Source: Funneliformis mosseae (taxonomy: Eukaryota > Glomeromycota > Glomeromycetes > Glomerales > Glomeraceae). From it: 42,668 nt of DNA. Below are positions 33,301 to 42,668 of the stretch, piece by piece. The notes below the pieces were generated by a model. The model saw only the letters and a program-made list of their open reading frames with translations, ran no database searches and had not been told where the DNA came from. Made by a program: the position numbers and the translations under genes. How positions within the stretch are numbered: the stretch's first letter is position 1; every line of letters starts with the position of its first letter. Location: positions 1 through 42,668 of the forward strand of contig CAJVPP010000170.1 of the NCBI GenBank assembly GCA_910592005.1. The letters run 5' to 3'.

Positions 33301-35064
33301 ATGGCAATGGAAGTATGAATGGGATGCACAACCATTTGGCATCTTTTGCTCGTCAAGCAGGAGAAAATAATTTCGAAGCACATATTATAACAACAATAAG
33401 CTTATTAGATGTACTTGAAACAGAGCATGATAGTATTTCATTACAAAATCGTCAACAACATACGATGCTGCATATAGCGGCTATGTTGGGTTACACAAGA
33501 TTATGCTCCGTGTTAATTGATCGAGGCATCGACTTGAACTTACAGGACAAATATGGCTTTACTGGTAGGCTTTTTTTTTTAATTTTAAATATATATTTAG
33601 TTTAAACGAAAAATCTTATGAAATTAGGTTAACCTTTAAATTTTTTCACTAGCACTTCATTACGCGGCATGGACAGGTAGAGAGGAGATTGTGAGAATAC
33701 TTATCACAGGTTAGTCTTGGTTGGTTTTAATTGGTTATGTTTAAAACGAGATTTCTAATTGAATATTTCTAAAATGAATAGCTGGTTCTGGAGATATCAT
33801 TCCCAATATCAACGATCAGTATGCTATTGATCTAGCCATATCTCGAAATTTCGATGAAATTGTTGCAATTATCAATGATCATCGTTTGCACGATTCTGGG
33901 GTATCGTTGTCATCATCATCCGAACAATCTTCAATATACGGATCTGATGATGATTGGGATGACAGTGATGATGAGAATAGGGAACAAACGGAAGAATCCA
34001 TTAACGATAAACAAAATCATGAAACAACACCCAACATTTCTTGGGTAGATTCGGCGACCGCTAATGATTTATTACTAAACAAATCGGAAGAGGATGATGG
34101 AATCGTAAATGCAGAAGTGGTTGATAAGAAGAACATTAAACAACCTTTCTCTGAGATGGCCACCGATTTAGCTTCTGCTTCTACTATTTGGCTCCAAAAA
34201 ACATTTGCGCACATGCATATGCCAACTATAGGCAAACCTTCTCAGATTAACATTCCTCTTCCCTACATTAAAATGCCTAATCTTCAAATGCCCAATTTAC
34301 AAATGCCATACCTTCAAAACTTTTCTTCCCCAAAGTTTTCAACCATGAATTTTGGCACCAACTTATCAATTCCAAGACCTTCCATGCCATCAATGCCTTC
34401 ACTTAACATGAATATTGAATTTCCAACTTTACCAATGGTAACTTTCCCCGCTATAATACCCAGTGGATTTACAAGTTTTGTAAGAGATGAAAAAAGCATG
34501 GCTAATGGAGGTGACATGAGTGAAATGAATATGGCACAATATTACAAGAATAAATGGCTTAGACAAGATCAACCTGTTCAACAAGAACAATCACCAAAAG
34601 AAGTTGGTCAAGGATTTGGTAGATTTGGTTATAGTTGGCCATTTTATGGATCGCAACCAGTTGTGCCAATGTATCATCACGAACCCGAAGAACCTCGTGC
34701 TCCATCACCATCACCGCCTGCTAATATTTCACGTGTAAGTCGCAAGGTTGGATATGATCTTAGTTCTTTGAATGATGAACAAATGGCTCGTGTGGAACAT
34801 CATGATGAAAAATATAAAAGATTAAAGAAAGATAAAATGTTGTTTTTATTCTGGGTACCAGTATTTTTCGGTAAGTTCTTCGCTTTTGTCCATCTGTTCT
34901 TTATAAACTTACCAATTTATTCTAATCATTATATATTTTATTGCGATCTTTTAGTGATGATTGCCTTGGCAGTAATGAAATACAGTACAATAGGCATAAC
35001 AGAACTTACATTATTAATACGAAATGTCGTATATGATATTGTTGGTTGGGTAAAATTTGATTAA
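30367..35064 (+). CDS. Spt23/Mga2-like ER membrane-bound transcription factor
   Basis: Spt23/Mga2 proteins sit in the ER membrane, sense lipid saturation, and after processing activate fatty-acid desaturase (OLE1) and hypoxic genes. Eleven exons (30367-30669, 30765-30859, 30955-31020, 31100-31397, 31545-31789, 31881-32815, 32900-33082, 33166-33564, 33653-33709, 33782-34870, 34955-35064) give 1,259 aa. Domains in order: an N-terminal Spt23-type region (LQIHVLGVPQTGAKSRVETQ, then a basic RKRSQRKKE), a long Ser/Asn/Pro linker, an IPT/TIG fold (about residues 625-709, IPSEGPTYGGIEVTVLGSNF), ankyrin repeats (about 790-890, QQHTMLHIAAMLGYTRLCSV), a Met/Pro-rich repeat stretch (about 1020-1080) and one C-terminal membrane helix (about 1215-1240). 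Exon 4 could start at a different acceptor: the one I use (31099) is the only one in phase. Confidence 0.9.
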
Positions 35065-35904
35065 ATCAATATATAATTCTTTATTCGGCATAATTTCAGT
35101 GGTAGAAAGTTGTTTTATATTGATTATTTATTTATTTATTCCTTTTGATCGTGTAATTATAAATATTAGTTTCGATCTATATATATAATATACATACATA
35201 CATTCATATATATATATTTGAATTTATTCTTTTTTTTTTCTTATATATATTTCAGGATTTTTTTTTTTTTTTTATATATTTTGAGATAAAATTTTTTTGG
35301 AAAAAAAAAAAAAAAATTGTTTTCAACACAAAATTATCAAGGTTAAAACCAAAATTCATTTCAATTAGTTTAATTAGTTTAATTCACTCTTAAAAAATCA
35401 AATGAAATAAACTCTTTCGTTGTAATATTTTTGTTAAATTGTAAAGTAAATTTTCTTGAAAGATCCGCTGTAAAATTAAAATTGTAATAGTTATTACACT
35501 CCAAAGTTTCACTAATTTGTAATGGAAGTTTGGGTTTGTTTAAAAGATCTGGAGAATTATTCCTTAATGCTAACTTTAAAAGAGACCATGCAATATCTCG
35601 TTTTATTTGATTCCAATCTCTCTTTTGTTATTTAAATTCAACATTTGATAAATTCCATTTGTTGGACAAAATATGCAATAGGATCATCATTTCCACAATT
35701 TTGAAATTTTGTATAAATAAACCCACTTTTCTACTCCCCCCGCAAATGCGGTGATTACTTCGTGTAAGTGAAGATGCAAGTGGTTTGGTTCCCTTCAGTA
35801 CAATCTTAATCGGGTGGGGTGTTGTAGCAGAAATTTACCCATATGACCAAACCAATCATCAATGCTCACTCACCCTTGTTTTGATTTTTTATCTTTTCAG
35901 AATA
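35065..35904. other. intergenic region with a possible coding remnant
   Basis: This is AT-rich with TA-dinucleotide runs near 35180-35215 and T/A tracts at 35261-35316. The part at 35379-35720 holds a minus-strand remnant listed separately. The final 140 bases, less AT-rich (for example CACTCACCCTTG), lead into the STEEP1-like gene. Confidence 0.45.
35379..35720 (-). pseudogene. unidentified coding remnant
   Basis: On the minus strand 35627-35379 is open for 82 codons with no ATG and ends at TAA. It includes DWNQIKRDIAWSLLKLALRN and LLNKPKLPLQISETLECNN. In another frame just upstream, 35720-35640 reads CGNDDPIAYFVQQMEFIKC. The two look like pieces of one protein joined by a frameshift. I do not recognise the family. 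Confidence 0.3.
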
Positions 35905-36485
35905 ATGCCGAAGATAGTATCAAGTTCAACCGTATCATCATCGGAACAAGTTCATGCATACCCTGAACAACATCTTCACGTTTATTATTGTTTATGTAGC
36001 GAATTTATATTGGTTATAGGTAAATAATATTTATTTATTTATCACGTCGTCAAATGATTTTCACATTGCTCTTTCGTTCTAATGAAAAGAAAAAAAAAAA
36101 ACACTTGATAATTAAGATGCGAGATTAGAAAAGTTGCCTAGACGTAAAACGGATAATGCTTATATAGTCTCCAATGGTAAGAGAGTATATAAATTAAATG
36201 CGGTTGAAGCAACAAATCCGGTTATTCTAAAAAGGTGAGTTGTTTTTGAAATATGAAAAAAATTTTTTTTTTCATATTGAATCGGTAACAATTATTGGCA
36301 TTTGAATACAAATTAGATCCGATGGATATGAAAAACAATATAGATTACATTGTCCAAGATGTAATTTATTCTTGGCCTATGAAGTGACGGAAGAACGTAA
36401 GAAGGGACCTCATACTTACATTGTTGAGGGTAGTTTAACAGAGAATCAAGGTGTCGTCCCTCATGGCGCCATTCCGGAAGATTAA
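35905..36485 (+). CDS. STEEP1-like (CXorf56 family) protein, short form
   Basis: Three exons (35905-36019, 36117-36234, 36317-36485) give 133 aa. The start MPKIVSSSTVSSSEQVHAYP and the pieces LHVYYCLCSEFILVI, LEKLPRRKTDNAYIV, QYRLHCPRCNLFLAYE and TYIVEGSL match the N-terminal core of the STEEP1/CXorf56 family, including its Cys pairs (CLC, CPRC). In animals STEEP1 helps STING leave the ER, but the family is older and its role in fungi is not known to me. The human protein continues for about 100 more residues as a charged helix that is missing here. The acceptor of exon 2 (ATTAAG) is atypical but in phase. The 5' neighbourhood is open upstream without an ATG, so I chose the ATG at 35905. Confidence 0.85.
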
Positions 36486-36829
36486 TTTTTTAAAAAATGT
36501 TCTTTTGAACCAATGGGATTGATGGGATTGAGAAAGTCACGTGACATACATCAAATTCACGTGTATAAACATGTTTTGGATATGAGCGATCATTGTTGCC
36601 AAAATATTAAATTTTCCCACCACACTTTTGTTTTTCGAAATGAATTAAATAAAAAAAAAAAAAGTTTGCTTTTTTGATTCCATTCCCTCTCTTTTAAAAA
36701 AAAAAGATTCGTTAAAAAAAATTAAATTTTTTTTTCACGCGGAACAATAAATATAAAAAAAAAAAAAAAAAAAACACGAAAGTGTCATCCCACTGCGCCA
36801 CGATAAAGTGTGATATTCACGATCAAAAG
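36486..36829 (+). promoter_or_regulatory. spacer with two E-boxes, upstream of MYST gene
   Basis: Two CACGTG sites lie at 36538-36543 (within the palindrome TCACGTGA) and 36558-36563, exactly 20 bases apart, about two helical turns. Low-complexity A and T runs follow, up to 18-20 A at about 36756-36775 just before the coding region. CACGTG is bound by bHLH factors in fungi. The pair could serve the MYST gene or lie in the STEEP1-like 3' end. Confidence 0.4.
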
Positions 36830-38275
36830 ATGGAACCGGATACGGGTACGCCAGGTTCTGTAAGACATGAATCCAATCCAACCACGCCTATACAACAAAC
36901 AAACACAAAAACAGAAGTTAATGAACGTGAAATTATCATTGGTAATAAATATTATGTAAAATTATCCGATCATATGGATTCCGAAAGGGAAATTAAACAT
37001 CGCATTGGGGAGATTTTAGCGAATCGAACCAATTCTGAAGGAAATCAAGAATATTACATTCATTTTCTCGATTTTAATAAAAGACTTGATGAATGGGTAT
37101 CAGAAGATCGTATTGATGTTCAAAGGGACGTGATTATTGAGAGACCAAAATTTACGACACCAAAAAAATCCTTGACAACGAATTTATCTTTGGACGTTAG
37201 TAAAGTTTTAACAACACCTCCGACTTGTACTTCATCATATGATTTCTCGACGCCACCACCACCATTACCAACACCACCACCACCACCATCATCATCATCG
37301 GCAACGATAACGGAATATGATTCTCCCGGAAGTATCACGAGTATAACACCATCATTCATGATGAATGAGGATTCGAAAGGGGAGGCGGTTGGAGCTATGA
37401 GTTGCGGACAAAATAAGAGGAGGGTTAAAAATTTACAAGAAATTCATTTTGGAGAATATCATATCGAGACTTGGTATTTTTCACCGTATCCCGAAGAGTT
37501 TAATGATTCACCTATAATTTATATTTGTGAATTTTGTTTAAGTTATTTCATAAGTGAATTTCAATTACGTCGTCATATTAAAAAATGTAATATAATGCAT
37601 CCACCGGGAAATGAAATTTATAGAGATGAAGAAATTTCATTCTTTGAAATTGATGGGGCTCGACAGCAAACTTATTGTCAAAATTTATGTTTATTATCAA
37701 AATTATTCTTGGATCATAAAAGTCTCTCTTATGATCTATTACCTTTCCTTTTCTATATCATGTGTAAACAAGATCAATATGGGTATCATATCGTTGGATA
37801 TTTTTCAAAGGAAAAAAATTACACGTTAAATAACTTGGCATGCATCTTAACCCTTCCACCTTATCAACGTAAAGGTTACGGTAGATTATTGATCTCTTTT
37901 TCATATGAATTATCAAAAATCGAGGGTCGGATTGGATCTCCCGAAAGACCCTTATCAGATCTGGGATTGTTGTCTTACCAACAATATTGGTATGAAACCA
38001 TTCTAGAAGTTTTATGGGACACAAAAGAAATCGGAGAGGATTTTATTACCATAGATGAGATTACTGCTAAAACGAGCATAACTCAATCCGACATACTTTT
38101 CACTTTATACGAATCTGGTATTTGTGTTTATCAAGGACAAGTTTGTATTAGATTAACTGAGGCCATGTTAGATACAAGTTTAAATTCCATATCTAGAAAA
38201 CGGAGGATCAATATTGAAAACTTAAAATGGTCCCCTCCTCATTTCACTGCGAATCAACTTAGATATAAAAATTAA
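36830..38275 (+). CDS. Esa1/Tip60-like MYST histone acetyltransferase
   Basis: This is a single-exon gene for 481 aa, from the first ATG at 36830 (the frame is open upstream but has no earlier ATG). Residues 38-97 form a Tudor-knot/chromo-barrel domain (YYIHFLDFNKRLDEWVSEDR), followed by a Pro/Ser-rich linker (PPPPLPTPPPPPSS). The MYST domain begins near 200, with WYFSPYP, a C2HC zinc finger (Cys233, Cys236, His249, Cys253), the autoacetylated-type Lys297 (FLDHK), catalytic Cys338 in LACILTLPPYQRKGYGRLLI (acetyl-CoA loop) and Glu372 in SPERPLSDLGLLSY. In Esa1 this family acetylates H4/H2A in NuA4. Some positions differ from typical fungal Esa1, such as LSYDLLPFLF where YYDVDPFLF is usual. That, with the lack of introns in an intron-rich genome, suggests a paralogue. 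Confidence 0.9.
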   Translation: MEPDTGTPGSVRHESNPTTPIQQTNTKTEVNEREIIIGNKYYVKLSDHMDSEREIKHRIGEILANRTNSEGNQEYYIHFLDFNKRLDEWVSEDRIDVQRDVIIERPKFTTPKKSLTTNLSLDVSKVLTTPPTCTSSYDFSTPPPPLPTPPPPPSSSSATITEYDSPGSITSITPSFMMNEDSKGEAVGAMSCGQNKRRVKNLQEIHFGEYHIETWYFSPYPEEFNDSPIIYICEFCLSYFISEFQLRRHIKKCNIMHPPGNEIYRDEEISFFEIDGARQQTYCQNLCLLSKLFLDHKSLSYDLLPFLFYIMCKQDQYGYHIVGYFSKEKNYTLNNLACILTLPPYQRKGYGRLLISFSYELSKIEGRIGSPERPLSDLGLLSYQQYWYETILEVLWDTKEIGEDFITIDEITAKTSITQSDILFTLYESGICVYQGQVCIRLTEAMLDTSLNSISRKRRINIENLKWSPPHFTANQLRYKN

Positions 38276-38465
38276 TTTGGAAGTTTAGATATTTTTTTTT
38301 TTTTTATCTTGAAACTTTTAAAATAAAATAAAATAAAAAAATTCCCCCCTCTCTTGTTTAACATTGACGAACCTATTAATTGAATATTTTATCTTATTTC
38401 TAAAATTAAAATATAATTCAAGTGAAAAAAGAAAAGTAATAATAACTCATTAAATATTTTCTCTT

Positions 38466-39313
<848 letters not shown>

Positions 39314-39700
39314 GATTTTAATTAAGTTAAAAAAGGGGGGGTGTGTGGAGAGGAAATTTTATGAATTTATGAAAACTTTAAATAATGGTAATAAATTTTT
39401 TATTCGGGTCCGTAGCACAATTGATATCCGTGATACGTATGAGATGATGATTAAAGGAAATGGTACATTTACATAAAATTTTTTTTTGTTAAAGAAAAAA
39501 GGAATCCAAAAAAACAAATCATAAAATATAGAAATTGGATTTGTTAGAACTGTTAAATGAGGATAAGAAAATAAATTACATGATTCGAATTTGTTATACA
39601 GATTGAAAAATGGTGTTTCTATTATAACTTATGAATACTTATTCTTAAAAAAAATTTTTTGCATTATAAAACTATTATTTGTAAAATACCCCGAAAAGAA
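39314..39700. other. BET3 upstream region
   Basis: This is the promoter side of BET3, including a G-run and GT stretch (GGGGGGGTGTGTGG, 39336-39349). It merges into AT-rich repeat DNA. I see no gene. Confidence 0.4.
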
Positions 39701-39708
39701 GTATCGCC

Positions 39709-39778
39709 CTTAATTAGTATAAGGATACTATTCTTGCAAAATTCTGATCTTTTTAAAAAGTACCTGATACTAATTAAG
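39709..39778. repeat. 70-bp inverted-repeat element
   Basis: CTTAATTAGTAT (39709-39720) is the exact reverse complement of ATACTAATTAAG (39767-39778), with a 46-base interior. It could be a short MITE or a degenerate transposon end. The words also recur near 41855-41890 (ATACTAATTAGTAT). Confidence 0.5.
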
Positions 39779-39959
39779 ATGGCTATTTAAAAATATTTTC
39801 AATTATACTGCTTAACAAATTTTTAGAAAATGTAAATGTTTGATTATGTAAAAATTATATTTATTAAATGATTATAAGAAAAATATTTTTTAAAATCACT
39901 AATCATCCCATACATTAGCATAATTCATTTCTTATTCATTATAACAATATTCTCTTCAA

Positions 39960-40400
39960 TATTTTTTTTTTAACCTTTATTATCTATTTCTATCCTATCA
40001 TCCAATTGACTTGAATTCCATCATGTTTATTAGAAATGTCATAACATTTAAAAATTAAATTAGCATTAATAGCATTCCATCCAGTTTACTATAATTTCAT
40101 AAAAAGGTCTTTTAATATTACTAGCAGATGTTAATTTTTTTACAGAATCAGCCATCCAATTATTATAATTATGTCACATCTATAAAATAAGATAGAAAAA
40201 TAAAAATAATTATTTTAAAAATTAATATATATAAAATTTCTTATAAAATTAATAAGATATGCAAAAAATAAGTCTAAAACTAATAATAATTATAAATTTG
40301 AAAGTCTTACATACTTAATCCAAATGTTTTTGATCCAATAAAGCATTTCATTTTCATTCATCCATCCAGTTGAATTGGCTTAAACAATAACTTTTTGTGA
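39960..40400 (-). pseudogene. decayed pogo/Tigger-type DDE transposase
   Basis: Reading the minus strand in shifting frames gives STGWMNENEMLYWIKNIWIK (near 40375-40315), NWMADSVKKLTSASNIKRPF (near 40165-40105) and, further on, IFKCYDISNKHDGIQ (near 40060-40015). These match in order the C-terminal part of pogo/Tigger (CENP-B-like) DDE transposases: the W..E.M..W....W segment, the WM...V..L segment and the F..C.ISN..DG segment. Stops and frame changes throughout show that it is dead. Weaker pieces may extend to 40660. The family call comes from memory, without an alignment. Confidence 0.55.
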
Positions 40401-42591
40401 AAAATTACTTTATAAATTTTTTTAAGTTTGAAAACTACAAGAAAAGAAAGTTTAGTTCTATTAATAATATAAGTTAAAATTATTGTAAAATTAGTTTTTC
40501 ATATTCTATTATATGAATGCTAATAGATCATGTTCTGTTTCATCAATAGTAATATTACCTAGCTATACTTGTTACCCATACTATATTGGTATAGATAAAA
40601 TTTCAATCCCATTCCAAATCTCATTCTTTAAACTAAAACTTTAACAAACAATATTATCATAATTAATAATAATAATTTAATGATATTTAGTTCATTAATT
40701 TCATCTCTATAAACAGATTCAAATAATCATAATTTTATTTTTGTATATAAGATATTGATTAAAATATACTTAAAATATATTATAAATTAAATAGAATTTA
40801 AGATTTAGAATTGGGATTTCAGATATGAAATATAGGATTTTAAATATAGTATAAAATTTGAAATAGGATAGGATTTTATAGTATAAGGTATAGGTAGCAA
40901 TTATATATCTAACAGATTAAATGTTATTAAAATTTACCAATTAATGTTAAAGAATATTCATATTAAATGTGTTTATATATAATAAATACTAAAAATTTCT
41001 ATTATTTTCAATTAAATCTTCTAGTAAACATTATATAATAATAGTATAATAATAATTACTTAAATTATTATAATTCATTAAATCATCTATCTACTTGTTA
41101 TTAAAAGCAAAAGATTAAATATTAGAATATGTGATTTATCATTAACTTTGTTATATAAATGCTTTGCTTTTCATCTATATCATACTTTATATAACTATTT
41201 ATTAATTATTTCTTCTTTCTTTTATTCATTTAACTTCCATAATATAGTATTTAAAGTAAATCTTTATTTAACCATTTTAAATCTAATTGAGTTTAAAAGT
41301 TATGATTTTTTTAAATATTTAGTCTCAAAATTATTTTATTTTAATATTAAATTTAACTGCAGTCTTATTTTTACTATACCCATTTTTATGATATAAAATA
41401 ACTGCTATTTTTCACATATATTCTATTATTTTTATATTTTTCTATTATAGTTGAATAATTTATTCTTTTATTTAAATTAAAAAAAGTTAAAATAATAAAT
41501 TTAAGTTATATAAGTTATAAAAGTTGAAAAAATAAAATACAAAAAAAAAATAATAAATAAAAAAGATATATATCTTATTTAATAATGATAATTATTTAAT
41601 CAATTAAATTATAAATTATTAAATATAGAAAATGAATATTTTAAAATTTATTTTTAAATAGTTTTAGTATTAGATTTTATTAACTTTAATAATAATATTA
41701 TTTAATATTAAAAAAAATATAAAGTTTTTTAAATATTTAAATAAAATATTAAGTCATTTTTTTTTTATTTTTTAAAAAGAATTATTATTTCAAATTTTTA
41801 AAACTTAAATACTAAGAAAAAAATTTTTTAATTTATAATAAATTATCTAATTATACTAATTAGTATATCCCAAAAATAATATTTATACTAATCTGATTTT
41901 TTGATTAAGAATAGAATACTATATGCAGTACTAGAATCCTGAACATTTATAATATAACTCATATTTTAGTTTTTGCAAATTTGTTTAAATTTAATTCAAA
42001 GTCACAATTTAAGTTTAAGCAAATCAATTTAAATTTGACTTAAAGTCGTATTTTTAGATTTTAGCAAATTTGTTAGATTTTTACAAAGTCATTAGACAAA
42101 ATTATGCTTTTTATAATAATATTATTTAAATTTTTTTTTGATAAAAAAATACATCTTTATTAATAAAACATTTTTGCATAACTATTTTTTTCCAATTATA
42201 AAGAGCGTTTAGTTAAAAATAAATTTTGTAAAACTATTATAAATGAATGTATAGTATTTGCATATGTAATCAAAAAGTAATATTTGATAAAAATTATGAT
42301 AAGTCAAGGCTTAATGAACATTTAAACAATTCAAGATATAAATTAAATAATAAAAAATAATAACTTGATTTATTGGGTTTGTTTTTTGTTATTCCTAAAA
42401 AAGCAAAAAATATACCTTTAGACTTAGATTCAGAATCTCTACTATCGCTATTAATAGAAACTTTAAAATTAAATATATTATATCTTACAAATATTCACAT
42501 ATATTAATTGATACTAATTTTGTACAGAGATGCATGCTAATGAAAGAATATTAAAAAAGAATTTTTTTCAGATAAATTTTCATACAGAATG
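40401..42591. repeat. AT-rich repeat DNA, no intact gene
   Basis: This is very AT-rich, with only short random open stretches (such as one at 41148-41396 (+) with poor protein character). It contains purine-rich simple repeats at 40800-40890 (GGATTT/AATATAG-like words), a degenerate tandem repeat at 41975-42100 and long A/T runs. I cannot identify any gene. Confidence 0.5.
41975..42100. repeat. degenerate tandem repeat, about 44-45 bp, three copies
   Basis: Units start with GCAAAT at 41975, 42019 and 42064, each followed by a TTAAATTT-like or TTAGATTT-like piece and then AAAGTC. The copies have diverged. No function is evident. Confidence 0.55.
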
Positions 42592-42668
42592 TAGAGGTCG
42601 GAACCGGTTATCGATATCGGATTTATAACCGGTTTTTATCGTATCGGATTAAAACCGGTTCAGAATTT
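42592..42668 (+). mobile_element. end of a hAT-like DNA transposon (cut by window edge)
   Basis: Starting at TAGAGGTCGGAACCGG (42592) the composition changes abruptly from AT-rich to a GC-richer array. AACCGGTT-type words occur at 42602, 42627 and 42653, separated by ATCGATATCGGATT and ATCGTATCGGATT, so units of 25-26 bp repeat in tandem. hAT-type elements often begin with short TIRs such as YAGAGGT... followed by subterminal repeats of this kind. The other end and the transposase lie outside the window. Confidence 0.5.

Noticed and set aside
35785..36027. STEEP1-like protein starting about 40 codons earlier
   Set aside because: The upstream frame has no ATG and no family similarity. The conserved MPK start is at 35905.
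36782..36829. MYST protein start at 36782
   Set aside because: That codon is GTG. The first ATG in the frame is at 36830.
41148..41396. 82-residue ORF in the right-hand AT-rich region
   Set aside because: The Phe/Leu/Ile/Tyr/Asn-only composition is what AT-rich random DNA gives, and there is no recognisable motif or splice context.
41975..42100. CRISPR-like array
   Set aside because: The units are degenerate tandem copies without separate spacers, and the genome is eukaryotic.

Overview
The window looks like nuclear DNA of an arbuscular mycorrhizal fungus (Glomeromycotina, Rhizophagus-like). This is inferred from strongly AT-rich intergenic DNA with long poly-A/T runs, dense short introns, a Crinkler (CRN) effector-type gene, a large Sel1-repeat protein and degenerate DDE transposons. 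No species call can be proven from the sequence alone. The ORFs are interrupted by GT-AG introns (one apparently GC-AG), so most genes below were assembled by me from splice signals, reading phase and protein-family similarity recalled from memory. No alignment or database search was run.

Layout. 1-3.2 kb is an AT-rich repeat graveyard with a palindromic MITE-like element and a decayed repeat-type gene. 3.4-5.35 kb is a broken CRN-REase-kinase effector gene. 5.9-39.3 kb is a gene island of conserved housekeeping genes: PIG-A/GPI3 (-), tRNA-Ile with intron (+), ribosomal protein eL38 (+), a CENP-A/CenH3 centromeric histone (+), a mitochondrial PPR protein (-), an alpha/gamma-adaptin-binding p34 (AAGAB/Irc6-like) protein (+), queuine tRNA-ribosyltransferase QTRT1 (-), exocyst subunit Sec10 (-), a Sel1-repeat protein (+), a Sec14-like lipid-transfer protein (+), a Ubp8/USP22-type deubiquitinase (-), an Spt23/Mga2-type membrane-bound transcription factor (+), a short STEEP1-like protein (+), an Esa1/Tip60-like MYST acetyltransferase (+) and the TRAPP subunit Bet3 (-). 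39.4-42.7 kb is again AT-rich repeat DNA with a decayed pogo/Tigger-like transposase, inverted and tandem repeats, and at the right edge what looks like the end of a hAT-like transposon.

The genes are not an operon or pathway cluster. Loose themes recur: membrane traffic (Sec10, Bet3, Sec14, p34), chromatin (CenH3, Ubp8, Esa1-like) and lipid/GPI biology (PIG-A, Spt23/Mga2-like). The most notable items are the CenH3 with an unusually long Loop 1 and a G1/S-type ACGCGT box upstream, the decaying CRN effector at the border between repeat-rich and gene-rich DNA, a 180-residue higher-order duplication in the Sel1 protein, and a probable GC-AG intron that attaches a mitochondrial presequence to the PPR protein.
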